A DNA stretch of 6,189 nt from Actinomycetota bacterium (GCA_005883905.1 VAYD01000095.1:1-6189), one strand, 5' to 3'; shown: positions 1 through 5,865, numbered from the stretch's first letter. Made by a program: numbers and translations. Notes: generated by a model from the letters alone, not told the origin.

Positions 1-1316
1 TCGACTTCGGCGAACACCTTGCCGGCGGCGGCGCCGGCCGCGTTCGGGCCTGCGATCGCGGCGGCAGCGGCGGCGACCACGGCGGCGTTCTTGGCGGCGC
101 CGGCGAGCTCGACCCCGGTGACGTCGGTGGTCGTCTGGACCTCGAAGCCGGCGGTGTTGAGCAGGTCGGCGACCTGCTCGGCGAAGTCGACATCGGTCGA
201 GGCGGCGACGAGGCTGGCCCCATGCGCGATGGCGTCGGCCGCGTGGCCGGGACCGCCCAGGCAGGCGACGGCGCGGGCCGCGACGCGCTCGGACACATAC
301 GCGCCCGGCAGTGACCCGTGCGGCGCCATCAGGCCCTTCGCTAGAACGAGCACGCCCGCGCGCGAGGGGATGCGATCGCCGTGGGCGGCGACGCAGCCGG
401 TGAGGCCCCTGGCGGGAACCGCGAAGACGACGAGGTCGGCGCGCTCGATGCTCAGCGCGTCGGCGTGGGCGATTCGCACCTCGTCGGGGATACGGATGCC
501 GGGCAGATAGGCGTCGTTGACGCGGGTGGTGGCGAGGTGCCCGGCCTGTTCGGGCGTGCGCGTGCCGAGCTCGACGCCGACGCCGGTGCCGGCGAGCTTG
601 ACCGCGAGGCCGGTGCCCCACGAGCCGGCGCCGAGGATCGCGACGCGGCGGATCGGCGCGACGCCGCCGAGCCACTCCCACTGCAGCTCGACGCACGGCC
701 AGATGCGCTCGGTGACCGCGCCGGCGAGCTGCGGCGAGGGCTGGTCGACCTGCGGGAAGCGCAGCGGGCGGCCGGCGCGGATGCGGACCTTGTGCGGGCG
801 GATGCGCCAGCCGCGGCGGACCTTCTCGGTGCCGAAGACGGCGACCGGGATGACGGGCGCGCCGGTCTCGAGCGCCAGGCGGCCGACGCCGCGCTTGGGG
901 CGGCCGAGCGGGCCGGGGCGCACGCGCGTGCCCTCGGGGAAGACCAGGACGCAGTCGCCGCGCTCGAGGATCTCCCGCGCGGTCCGCATCGAGTCCTGGT
1001 CGCCCCGGCCGCGGTCGATCGGGAACGCGCCGAGCGAGCTGAGGATCCACGAGACGAAGCGGCCCCGGAAGAGCTCCTTCTTGGCCATGTAGTAGAGCGG
1101 CCGCCGCGCCATCATCCCGATCACGAACGGGTCCAGGAACGACCGGTGGTTGGCCGCCAAGATGACTGGGCCCTCCTGCGGGATGTGCTCGCGGCCGATC
1201 CGGCTCAGGCGCCAATACAGGTGCGCGAACGGCTGGAGCACGGCGCGGACGAGCCAGTACACGATCGGGTTGACCCCGCGGCGGCGCGCGCGGTCGAGAT
1301 ACGTGCCGTGATCCAT
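1..1316 (-). CDS. plsC-gpsA: PlsC-GpsA fusion: 1-acylglycerol-3-phosphate acyltransferase joined to glycerol-3-phosphate dehydrogenase (C-terminus outside window)
   Basis: A single minus-strand frame runs without a stop from ATG 1316 to the window edge (438 residues visible). Residues about 20-210 are a PlsC/LPLAT acyltransferase: the HX4D catalytic motif is H57 to D62 (NHRSFLD), the acyl-acceptor motif is FPEGTR at 126-131, and the VIPV segment is at 155-158. This domain should move an acyl chain to lysophosphatidate at the inner membrane face. After a short linker (about 211-222, Trp-rich) comes a GpsA NAD(P)-binding Rossmann domain. It shows VAILGAGSWGTG at 225-236, NDAYLPG at 267-273, AKGL at 326-329, GGPGHA at 354-359 and VELAGAAKN at 402-410, with the catalytic-type lysine K409. 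GpsA reduces dihydroxyacetone phosphate to sn-glycerol-3-phosphate. I checked the frame codon by codon across the junction (about 612-719) and saw no stop or shift. The ATG lacks a clear Shine-Dalgarno. Several GpsA motif residues are altered (see findings), so activity of that half is less certain than for PlsC. The family identity of both halves is clear. Confidence 0.9.
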   Translation of the reverse strand, partial: MDHGTYLDRARRRGVNPIVYWLVRAVLQPFAHLYWRLSRIGREHIPQEGPVILAANHRSFLDPFVIGMMARRPLYYMAKKELFRGRFVSWILSSLGAFPIDRGRGDQDSMRTAREILERGDCVLVFPEGTRVRPGPLGRPKRGVGRLALETGAPVIPVAVFGTEKVRRGWRIRPHKVRIRAGRPLRFPQVDQPSPQLAGAVTERIWPCVELQWEWLGGVAPIRRVAILGAGSWGTGLAVKLAGTGVGVELGTRTPEQAGHLATTRVNDAYLPGIRIPDEVRIAHADALSIERADLVVFAVPARGLTGCVAAHGDRIPSRAGVLVLAKGLMAPHGSLPGAYVSERVAARAVACLGGPGHAADAIAHGASLVAASTDVDFAEQVADLLNTAGFEVQTTTDVTGVELAGAAKNAAVVAAAAAAIAGPNAAGAAAGKVFAEV

Positions 1317-1389
1317 GCCAGTGGTACGCCCGCTATCAGGGGTTGTTACATGGGTGACGAGCCGCTGCCTGCGTGCGTACCATGCGCGG

Positions 1390-1932
1390 ATGGCAGCCAC
1401 CAGCGCACAAACCGCCCGCGGGGCAGTCGCCGGCGCCGTCGCGGCCGGTGTCTGGGCTGCGCAGCAGCCGTTCGACAAGGCCGTGTTCGGCGTCCAGTAC
1501 GACGACGTCGAGCTCCTCGGCAAGGCGGTGACGCGCGGGCCGGCGTGGGTGCCGGTCGGCACAGCGCTGCACGTCGCGAACGGGGCGCTGCTCGGTGCGC
1601 TGTACGCCAACGTGGCGCCGCGGATGCCGCTGCCGTCGTGGGCGCGCGGGCCGTTCGCGGCGCTGTTGGAGAACCTCGCCACCTGGCCGCTGACGATCGT
1701 CGCCGAGCGGGTGCATCCGGCGCGCAAGGAGATGCCGAACCTGTCGCGGAACCCGCGTGCTTTCGCGCAGGCCACGTGGCGCCACCTGCTGTTCGGGTTC
1801 GTCATGGGCGAGCTCGAGCGGCGGCTGAACGCGCCCGAGGAGGCCGAGGTGCCGCCGTATGAGCACGTGGTGATCTCGACCAACGGGCACGGCAACCTCG
1901 AGCACGCCGTCACCGGCGGCAGCTCGGACTGA
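1390..1932 (+). CDS. Small hydrophobic protein of unknown function
   Basis: I do not recognise a function. The 180-residue product is rich in Ala and Gly, with apolar stretches at about 11-24 (GAVAGAVAAGVW), 58-75, 88-104 and 132-140. These are separated by short charged turns, which suggests a small integral or membrane-associated protein with three or four helices. Recognisable local features are QQPFDK at 25-30, a DDVELLG segment at 38-44, HVANGALLGALY at 61-72, ENLATWPL at 94-101 and a polar, probably disordered tail after residue 148. It is divergent from the PlsC-GpsA gene, with only 73 bases between the two starts, so they may share a regulatory region. ATG 1390 is chosen because the residues encoded upstream from ATG 1315 (25 extra) are Arg-rich, unlike the rest, and overlap the divergent start. 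No strong ribosome-binding site supports either start. Codon use and GC match its neighbours, and an antisense frame over the same bases looks like a shadow. Confidence 0.7.
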   Translation: MAATSAQTARGAVAGAVAAGVWAAQQPFDKAVFGVQYDDVELLGKAVTRGPAWVPVGTALHVANGALLGALYANVAPRMPLPSWARGPFAALLENLATWPLTIVAERVHPARKEMPNLSRNPRAFAQATWRHLLFGFVMGELERRLNAPEEAEVPPYEHVVISTNGHGNLEHAVTGGSSD

Positions 1933-1972
1933 CGCATCTCACGTTTGCATGTCGGTCGCGCGTTCTGCCGGC

Positions 1973-2896
1973 ATGCTCGATCTTCACCGCGTCTGCGACG
2001 AGCGCGACAGTCGCTACGACGGCGCGTTCGTCGTCGCCGTGCGCACCACGCGCATCTACTGCCGGCCCTCGTGCGCCGGCCGCCCGTTGCCCCGGAATCG
2101 CACCTTCCTGGCGTCTCCTGAGGTGGCGCGTCGGGAGGGGTACCGCGCCTGCAAGCGCTGCAAGCCCGATTCGGCCGCGCGGCTCGACCTGGAGTTCTTC
2201 GGGGCGCGGGCTGTGGCGGGCATCGAAGAGGTCCTGGACGGCGTCTATCGCCGCACGCTCTCGGACGGGTCGGTGTTGACGTCGATCGATGACTCGCCGC
2301 TCGCGCGCCGTCTGCGCGACGAGGACGCCGACCTGCTCGCGGTCAACGAGGTGCTTTCTGCCGACCCACTCCTCGCGCCGCTCGTCGCCGCTGCGCCGTG
2401 GCGCCGCGTGCCAGGCCATGTCGACGGCTTCGAGGTCGCGGTCCGCGCGATTCTCGGCCAGCAGGTGAGCGTGGCCGCGGCGCGGACGAACCTCGGCCGG
2501 CTCGTCGCGCAGTACGGCGACCCGCTCGATGCGCCTTCGGGGTCCCTGACCCATCGCTTCCCTACGCCGGCTGCCCTGCGTGACGCCGACATTGCCGGTC
2601 CGCGCTCACGCGCAGCTGCGATCCGCGCGCTCGCGGCCGCCGACGTCGATCTGTCGTACGGCGCCGACCCGGCGCCGCTGCTCGACCTGCCCGGCATCGG
2701 CCCGTGGACGGCGTCCTACGTCGCGATGCGCGCGTTGGGCGATCGCGACGCGTTCATGCCGACGGATCTCGGCGTCCGGCACGGCTTCGAGGCGCTCGGG
2801 CTGCCGGGTGATCCCAAGTCAGCCGAGCGCTACGCGGAGCGCTGGCGCCCGTTCCGCTCCTACGCGCTTGCGCATCTGTGGGCGGTGCAGGCATGA
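1973..2896 (+). CDS. alkA: Compact Ada-type zinc domain fused to AlkA DNA-3-methyladenine glycosylase, lacking the AraC helix-turn-helix
   Basis: The product (307 residues from ATG 1973) starts with an Ada N-terminal metal-binding domain. The four zinc cysteines are C30 and C34 (CRPSC) and C60 and C63 (CKRC). In Ada, the first of these accepts the methyl group from DNA methylphosphotriesters. The C-terminal half is an HhH-GPD glycosylase: the AlkA signature GQQVS is at 162-166, the helix-hairpin-helix LPGIGPWTA at 239-247, and the catalytic aspartate D265 lies in PTDLG. It should excise N3-methyladenine and other alkylated bases. In the usual actinobacterial Ada-AlkA protein (near 500 residues), an AraC-type HTH and a full AlkA N-terminal domain lie between these parts. 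Here only about 60-70 residues do (FFGARAVAGIEEV at 75-87 through ARRLRDEDADL). The stop overlaps the ogt start as ATGA, so the two are translationally coupled. ATG 1949 is an alternative start adding eight residues. Neither start has a good ribosome-binding site, and 1973 better matches where the Ada domain begins in relatives. Confidence 0.9.
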   Translation: MLDLHRVCDERDSRYDGAFVVAVRTTRIYCRPSCAGRPLPRNRTFLASPEVARREGYRACKRCKPDSAARLDLEFFGARAVAGIEEVLDGVYRRTLSDGSVLTSIDDSPLARRLRDEDADLLAVNEVLSADPLLAPLVAAAPWRRVPGHVDGFEVAVRAILGQQVSVAAARTNLGRLVAQYGDPLDAPSGSLTHRFPTPAALRDADIAGPRSRAAAIRALAAADVDLSYGADPAPLLDLPGIGPWTASYVAMRALGDRDAFMPTDLGVRHGFEALGLPGDPKSAERYAERWRPFRSYALAHLWAVQA

Positions 2897-3357
2897 GCAC
2901 CACGACGATCATCAACTCGCCGATCGGCCCGCTGACGCTGACCGAGCGCGACGGGGCGCTGGTGCGGCTCTCGTTCGGAGCCCACGGCCCCTGCGATCCG
3001 CCGACCCCGGTGCTGCGGCGCGCGATCGGGCAGCTCAACGAGTACTTCGCCGGCACGCGCCGCGAGTTCGACCTCCCGTTGGCGCCGAACGGCACGGAGT
3101 TCCAGCTCGCCTGCTGGCAGGCGCTCACCGAGATCCCGTACGGCGAGACCCGCAGCTACGGCGAGCAGGCTGCGCGGATCGGCCGGCCTGACCGGGCCCG
3201 CGCGGTCGGCGCCGCCAACGGCGCCAACCCGATCGCGATCATCCAGCCCTGCCATCGCGTCATCGGCTCGGACGGCTCGCTCGTGGGGTTCGGTGGCGGG
3301 CTCGAGACGAAGCGCCGCCTGCTCGACCTCGAGGCCGGGATCCTCACGCTGGTCTGA
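2893..3357 (+). CDS. ogt: Methylated-DNA--protein-cysteine S-methyltransferase (O6-alkylguanine repair)
   Basis: The 154-residue product is a full-length Ogt/AGT suicide repair protein, which removes O6-methyl (and small alkyl) groups from guanine by transfer to its own cysteine. The acceptor motif is PCHRV at 119-123 with C120. The DNA-binding helix and arginine finger appear as SYGEQAARIG (88-97) and RAVGAANGANP (103-113), with R103 the flipping arginine and Y89 matching the tyrosine of the recognition helix. GFGGGLETKRRLL at 132-144 is the family's C-terminal motif, with E147 completing the usual hydrogen-bond network. The N-terminal domain (1-62) opens with the typical SPIGPLTL strand. 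The ATG at 2893 overlaps the alkA stop; an upstream in-frame ATG at 2878 lies inside alkA and would only add five Gly/Ala-type residues. Together with the Ada-AlkA gene this makes a split, multi-lesion version of the adaptive-response repair set. All catalytic residues are intact. Confidence 0.95.
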   Translation: MSTTTIINSPIGPLTLTERDGALVRLSFGAHGPCDPPTPVLRRAIGQLNEYFAGTRREFDLPLAPNGTEFQLACWQALTEIPYGETRSYGEQAARIGRPDRARAVGAANGANPIAIIQPCHRVIGSDGSLVGFGGGLETKRRLLDLEAGILTLV

Positions 3358-3361
3358 GCTT

Positions 3362-3778
3362 GTGGATCGCGAGCACGCGGCAGCTGTCCTCACCCGCCTC
3401 CACGTCGCGCAGGCCGCGTTCTACGCGGGCGAGGACTCCACGGCGGTGCGCTCGGTTCTGACGGACGACGTCGCCTGGCACGTCCCGGGCCACAACGCGA
3501 TCGCCGGCGACTACCGCGGCATCGACGCGGTCCTCGCCTACTTCACGCGCCGGCGGGACCTCGCCGACAAGAGCTTCCGGATGCACCCCCGCGACATCCT
3601 CGCCGGCTCCGGCGACACCGTGGCGGCGCTCACCGACGGCACGGCCACGATCGACGGCGTCGAGCACGCCTGGTCGACCGTCGGCCTCTACCGGATCGCC
3701 GGCGACCGCGTCGCGGAGTGCTGGCTCCTGCCGCTCGATGCTGCGCTGTTCGACGCGATCTGGTCGCCGCCGCGCTGA
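3362..3778 (+). CDS. NTF2-like / SnoaL-like domain protein
   Basis: A 138-residue single-domain protein of the NTF2-like superfamily (SnoaL / ketosteroid-isomerase-related group). Visible hallmarks are the N-terminal helices (about 5-34), the strand motif DDVAWHVPG at 35-43, AGDYRGIDAVLAYF at 48-61 with the typical RG-x-D-AV turn, and the closing strands GLYRI at 108-112 and RVAECWLLP at 116-124, ending in a FDAIW helix. These cone-shaped folds bind small hydrophobic ligands or act as isomerases, hydrolases or dehydratases. The substrate cannot be read from the sequence. The start is GTG 3362, four bases after the ogt stop, which makes it the likely third gene of the alkA-ogt transcript. An upstream frame extension to 3293 would overlap ogt by 65 bases and is unlikely. 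Whether it takes part in alkylation damage or merely shares transcription is unknown. Confidence 0.8.
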   Translation: MDREHAAAVLTRLHVAQAAFYAGEDSTAVRSVLTDDVAWHVPGHNAIAGDYRGIDAVLAYFTRRRDLADKSFRMHPRDILAGSGDTVAALTDGTATIDGVEHAWSTVGLYRIAGDRVAECWLLPLDAALFDAIWSPPR

Positions 3779-3795
3779 CACCAGCTCGAGCCCGG

Positions 3796-3815
3796 GAAGG
3801 CGTTCTACTGCCTTC
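3796..3815 (+). terminator. Candidate hairpin terminator after the alkA-ogt-NTF2 operon
   Basis: GAAGGC (3796-3801) and GCCTTC (3810-3815) form a six-pair stem, extendable by a G-U pair to a six-base loop, 17 bases after the NTF2-like stop codon. No T-run follows, as is common for terminators in GC-rich actinobacteria, so function is inferred from position and pairing only. Confidence 0.4.
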
Positions 3816-3827
3816 ACCGTCCGCGCT

Positions 3828-3868
3828 TGGCTGACACATGTTGCGCCAGCCGCAACAACTGTCAGTCA
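3828..3868 (+). other. Long imperfect inverted repeat / hairpin between the NTF2-like gene and the protease
   Basis: Arms 3828-3845 and 3851-3868 pair over 16 of 18 positions, counting one G-U, around the five-base loop CCAGC. The inner seven pairs are TGTTGCG / CGCAACA and the outer block is TGGCTGACA / TGTCAGTCA, with one 2x2 mismatch between them. The G-U pair exists only in a plus-strand transcript. No T-run follows. It could end transcription of the upstream operon, fold in the protease 5' leader (114 bases before the start), or be a protein-binding dyad. Confidence 0.55.
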
Positions 3869-3917
3869 TGTGGCCCGGACGACAGTGGGTGTCGGTAGGG
3901 GCACTCGGCACGTGACC

Positions 3918-3950
3918 TCTGACGGGATTCTCAGCCGGGGTTCATCTGGG
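3918..3950 (+). promoter_or_regulatory. Candidate OmpR/PhoB-type operator upstream of the protease
   Basis: Three consecutive units start 11 bases apart: TCTGACG at 3918, TCTCAGC at 3929 and GTTCATC at 3940. They share a T-rich start and, in the last two, a TCA core at the same phase. Direct half-sites repeated every 11 bases are the hallmark of OmpR/PhoB-family response regulators, and S1C proteases in actinobacteria are often controlled by such systems (for example MprA and pepD in mycobacteria). No regulator gene is in the window. The match between units is weak. Confidence 0.35.
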
Positions 3951-3982
3951 GCGAAGGTGCGAGGTGCACCGTTGGTCGCACA

Positions 3983-4990
3983 GTGAGACGCCTCGTACAC
4001 ACCCGTCTGACGCTCATCGTCGCCACCGCCCTCGTCAGCGGCGCGGTCGCAGCGAGCGTCGCGCTCGCCCGATCGGGCGCCAAGCCGTCCGGGACCGGCG
4101 TCGTCGTGATCCACACGAACCTCGCCTACCAGGGCGGCGAGGCAGCGGGCACGGGCATGGTTCTCACTTCGACCGGCGAGATCCTCACGAACAACCACGT
4201 GATCCGCGGCGCGGCCACGATCAGGATCGTCGTTCCTGGCACCGGGCAGCGGTACGCGGCGAGGGTGGTCGGCTACGACGTCTCCGCTGACGTCGCGATG
4301 CTGCAGGCCGACGGCGCCTCGGACCTCAAGACGGTCTCGCTCGGCAACTCGACGAAGCTGAAGACCGGGCAGCGGGTGACCCCGATCGGCAACGCCGGCG
4401 GGACCGGGAAGCTGACCACAGCGTCGGGCAAGGTCGCCGCGACCGGCCGGTCGATCACCGTCAGCGACGACGAAGGCGGCAGCGAGCACCTGACCCGGCT
4501 GATCGAGACGAGCGCACGCCTCGAAGCCGGTGACTCCGGCGGCCCGCTGGAGACCACCAGCGGCAAGGTCATCGGGATGGACACGGCCATGTCCGTCGGA
4601 TCCAGGTTCACGCCGACAGCGGCAGGCGACGGCTACGCCATCCCGATCAACCGGGCGCTGACGATCGCGAAGCAGATCGAGAGCACGACGAGCTCCGCAA
4701 CCGTCCACATCGGCGGCACAGCCTTCCTCGGCGTGTCGCTGGCGCCGACCCAGGCCGGCTCCGGCGCCCTGATCGAAGGCGTCGTCCGCGACGGCGCCGC
4801 CGCGGCCGGCGGACTCACTGCCGGCGACTTCATCACCAACATCGACGGCCACACCATCTCCTCGCCCGACCGGCTCAGCTCGCTGCTGCTGACCAAGCAC
4901 CCAGGCGATCAGGTGTCGATCACCTACACCGACCAGACCGGCGCGAGCCACATGACGACGGTCACGCTCGCAAGCGGACCACCGCAGTGA
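3983..4990 (+). CDS. HtrA/DegP-like S1C trypsin-like serine protease with PDZ domain, exported
   Basis: The 335-residue product has a basic N-terminus (MRRLVHTR) and an apolar stretch at about 9-28 ending in ALA at 27-29, so it is a signal peptide or single membrane anchor. The chymotrypsin-fold domain (about 36-235) contains a full catalytic triad: H72 in TNNHVI, D103 in SADVAML and S185 in GDSGGP. A PDZ domain follows (about 244-332), with FLGVSL at 248-253, AAAAGGLTAGDFITNIDG at 272-289 and the PGD at 307-309. Proteins of this family degrade or chaperone misfolded proteins outside the cytoplasmic membrane, often under envelope stress. GTG 3983 is the only sensible start that keeps the signal sequence. 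GAGGTG lies 16 bases upstream, too far for a normal ribosome-binding site, so translation may be leaderless or weakly initiated. It sits alone behind a structured 204-base leader and converges on the STAS-PAS gene. Confidence 0.93.
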   Translation: MRRLVHTRLTLIVATALVSGAVAASVALARSGAKPSGTGVVVIHTNLAYQGGEAAGTGMVLTSTGEILTNNHVIRGAATIRIVVPGTGQRYAARVVGYDVSADVAMLQADGASDLKTVSLGNSTKLKTGQRVTPIGNAGGTGKLTTASGKVAATGRSITVSDDEGGSEHLTRLIETSARLEAGDSGGPLETTSGKVIGMDTAMSVGSRFTPTAAGDGYAIPINRALTIAKQIESTTSSATVHIGGTAFLGVSLAPTQAGSGALIEGVVRDGAAAAGGLTAGDFITNIDGHTISSPDRLSSLLLTKHPGDQVSITYTDQTGASHMTTVTLASGPPQ

Positions 4991-4996
4991 TCGGCT

Positions 4997-5008
4997 GGGC
5001 GAGCGCCC
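4997..5008. terminator. Small hairpin between convergent genes
   Basis: GGGC-GAGC-GCCC lies exactly within the 19 bases between the protease stop (4990) and the convergent STAS-PAS stop (5010). The perfect symmetry would serve both transcripts. The stem is only four to five pairs with no T-run, so it is a weak candidate for a shared terminator. Confidence 0.3.
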
Positions 5009-5009
5009 G

Positions 5010-5714
5010 TCACGCGGCCCGCGGGTGCGGCGCGGGCTGAGCGCGAGCAAGCTCCAGCATCGGCACCGACAGGCCCAGCAGGCCGCTCGGTCGGCCTGCG
5101 TCGTCGCACATCACGATGTCGCGCACCCAGGCGCGGAACGTGCTGCCATCAGCTCGGGCGACCTCGAAGGCTCCTTGCCAGCGGCCGTCGGTCCTGAGGG
5201 TCTGCACGATGCGCCGGGCTTCGTCGTTGTCACCGGGGGCAACGATCAGGTCCCTCGCCGCGCGGCCCACTGCGTGCTGTGCGGTGTAGCCGTAGAACGC
5301 CTCGGCGTCACGGTTCCAGTGCACGACCACCCCGTCGAGATTGGTCGCGATGACCGCATGGCGCCGACCCGACTCCTGATGCGTCCACGGGTCCCGATCT
5401 TCGATTCGCAGGGCCCGGTCGATGCCGCACAGCTCCAGCAGCCGGCGCACCGGCGCAGAAGGGGCGACCAGCACCAGCTCGTTACCGGCGCGATCCGCGC
5501 GCTGGTGTGCGCGCATGAGCATCGCGATGCCGCTCGAATCAATGAAGCTGACGTCGCCGAGGTCCAGCCAGACGGTGAGCGCGTCGGCCTGCGCCATCCG
5601 CAGAACTGCTTCGCTCACGGGGACCGTCGCGAGATCGAACTCGCCTCCAAGCGTCAACCGCCACGCGCCCGCATCGGTGCAGACCTCACACGAGTACCCG
5701 GCCGGATCCTTCAT
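5010..5714 (-). CDS. STAS-PAS signalling protein (anti-sigma-factor-antagonist-like)
   Basis: The 234-residue product joins two regulatory domains. Residues about 8-108 are a STAS domain like SpoIIAA/RsbV: GEFDLATV at 24-31, the strand LTVWLDLGDVSFID at 46-59, then DSSG at 59-62, the motif that holds the serine phosphorylated by anti-sigma-factor kinases, and ELVLVAP at 79-85. Residues about 117-222 are a PAS sensor domain: AVIATNLDGVVVHWN at 120-134, AEAFYGY at 137-143, RADGSTF at 187-193 and a closing GLLGLSVPM strand. A reasonable role is controlling release of a sigma factor, or another partner-switch output, in response to a small ligand, redox state or light. The sensed signal cannot be read from the sequence. 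ATG 5714 is preferred over GTG 5741 because GAGGG sits about eight bases upstream of it. No kinase, phosphatase or sigma gene is adjacent, so its partners must be elsewhere. Confidence 0.88.
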   Translation of the reverse strand: MKDPAGYSCEVCTDAGAWRLTLGGEFDLATVPVSEAVLRMAQADALTVWLDLGDVSFIDSSGIAMLMRAHQRADRAGNELVLVAPSAPVRRLLELCGIDRALRIEDRDPWTHQESGRRHAVIATNLDGVVVHWNRDAEAFYGYTAQHAVGRAARDLIVAPGDNDEARRIVQTLRTDGRWQGAFEVARADGSTFRAWVRDIVMCDDAGRPSGLLGLSVPMLELARAQPAPHPRAA

Positions 5715-5748
5715 CGCTGGGCCCTCGTCGCATACCAACACACGGTTG

Positions 5749-5780
5749 TAACCCCCAATGACGCACTACCTAACCCCAAC
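5749..5780. repeat. Direct repeat upstream of the STAS-PAS gene
   Basis: TAACCCCCAA (from 5749) and TAACCCCAAC (from 5771) recur 22 bases apart, about two helical turns, starting 35 bases upstream of the STAS-PAS ATG. Each lies beside a short dyad (GGTTGTAACC at 5744-5753; CAACGGTTG at 5777-5785). Position and same-face spacing fit a regulator-binding site, but no regulator is identified and the repeat is short. Confidence 0.35.
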
Positions 5781-5829
5781 GGTTGAGCAGGTTTACCCAG
5801 CGACGGCGCGCCGGAATCGTGGTTGAGTC

Positions 5830-5865
5830 GGGCGACCAGATGCCTGCCTCTGCATCAGATCGCCC
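5830..5865 (-). other. 14-base-arm inverted repeat / hairpin in the gene-free stretch
   Basis: Arms 5830-5843 and 5852-5865 enclose the eight-base loop CTGCCTCT. Twelve of 14 positions pair on either strand (GGGCGA / TCGCCC outside, GATGC / GCATC inside). In a minus-strand transcript one of the two mismatches becomes a G-U pair, giving 13 of 14, so the structure favours minus-strand RNA. It lies about 170 bases after the monooxygenase stop and 115 bases before the STAS-PAS start, so it could be a terminator, an attenuator or a leader hairpin. There is no T-run. Confidence 0.5.

Noticed and set aside
381..1862. A 493-codon plus-strand open frame
   Set aside because: It is antisense to the PlsC-GpsA fusion and then runs through the hypothetical gene out of frame. 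Its composition (Ala, Arg, Asp, Gly runs) is that of a GC-rich shadow frame, with no motif.
1336..1905. A 189-codon minus-strand open frame opposite the hypothetical gene
   Set aside because: Its composition is Arg, His and Pro rich with no apolar pattern. The plus-strand frame has a coherent hydrophobic pattern and is preferred.
3866..5050. A 394-codon minus-strand open frame
   Set aside because: It is the antisense shadow of the S1C protease, whose catalytic triad and PDZ domain are clear on the plus strand. No protein motif is visible in it.
5025..5786. A 253-codon plus-strand open frame
   Set aside because: It is antisense to the STAS-PAS gene, which has recognisable motifs in both domains.
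5804..5813. Ten-base palindrome CGGCGCGCCG
   Set aside because: Short GC palindromes of this kind are expected by chance at this base composition, and nothing around it suggests a site.
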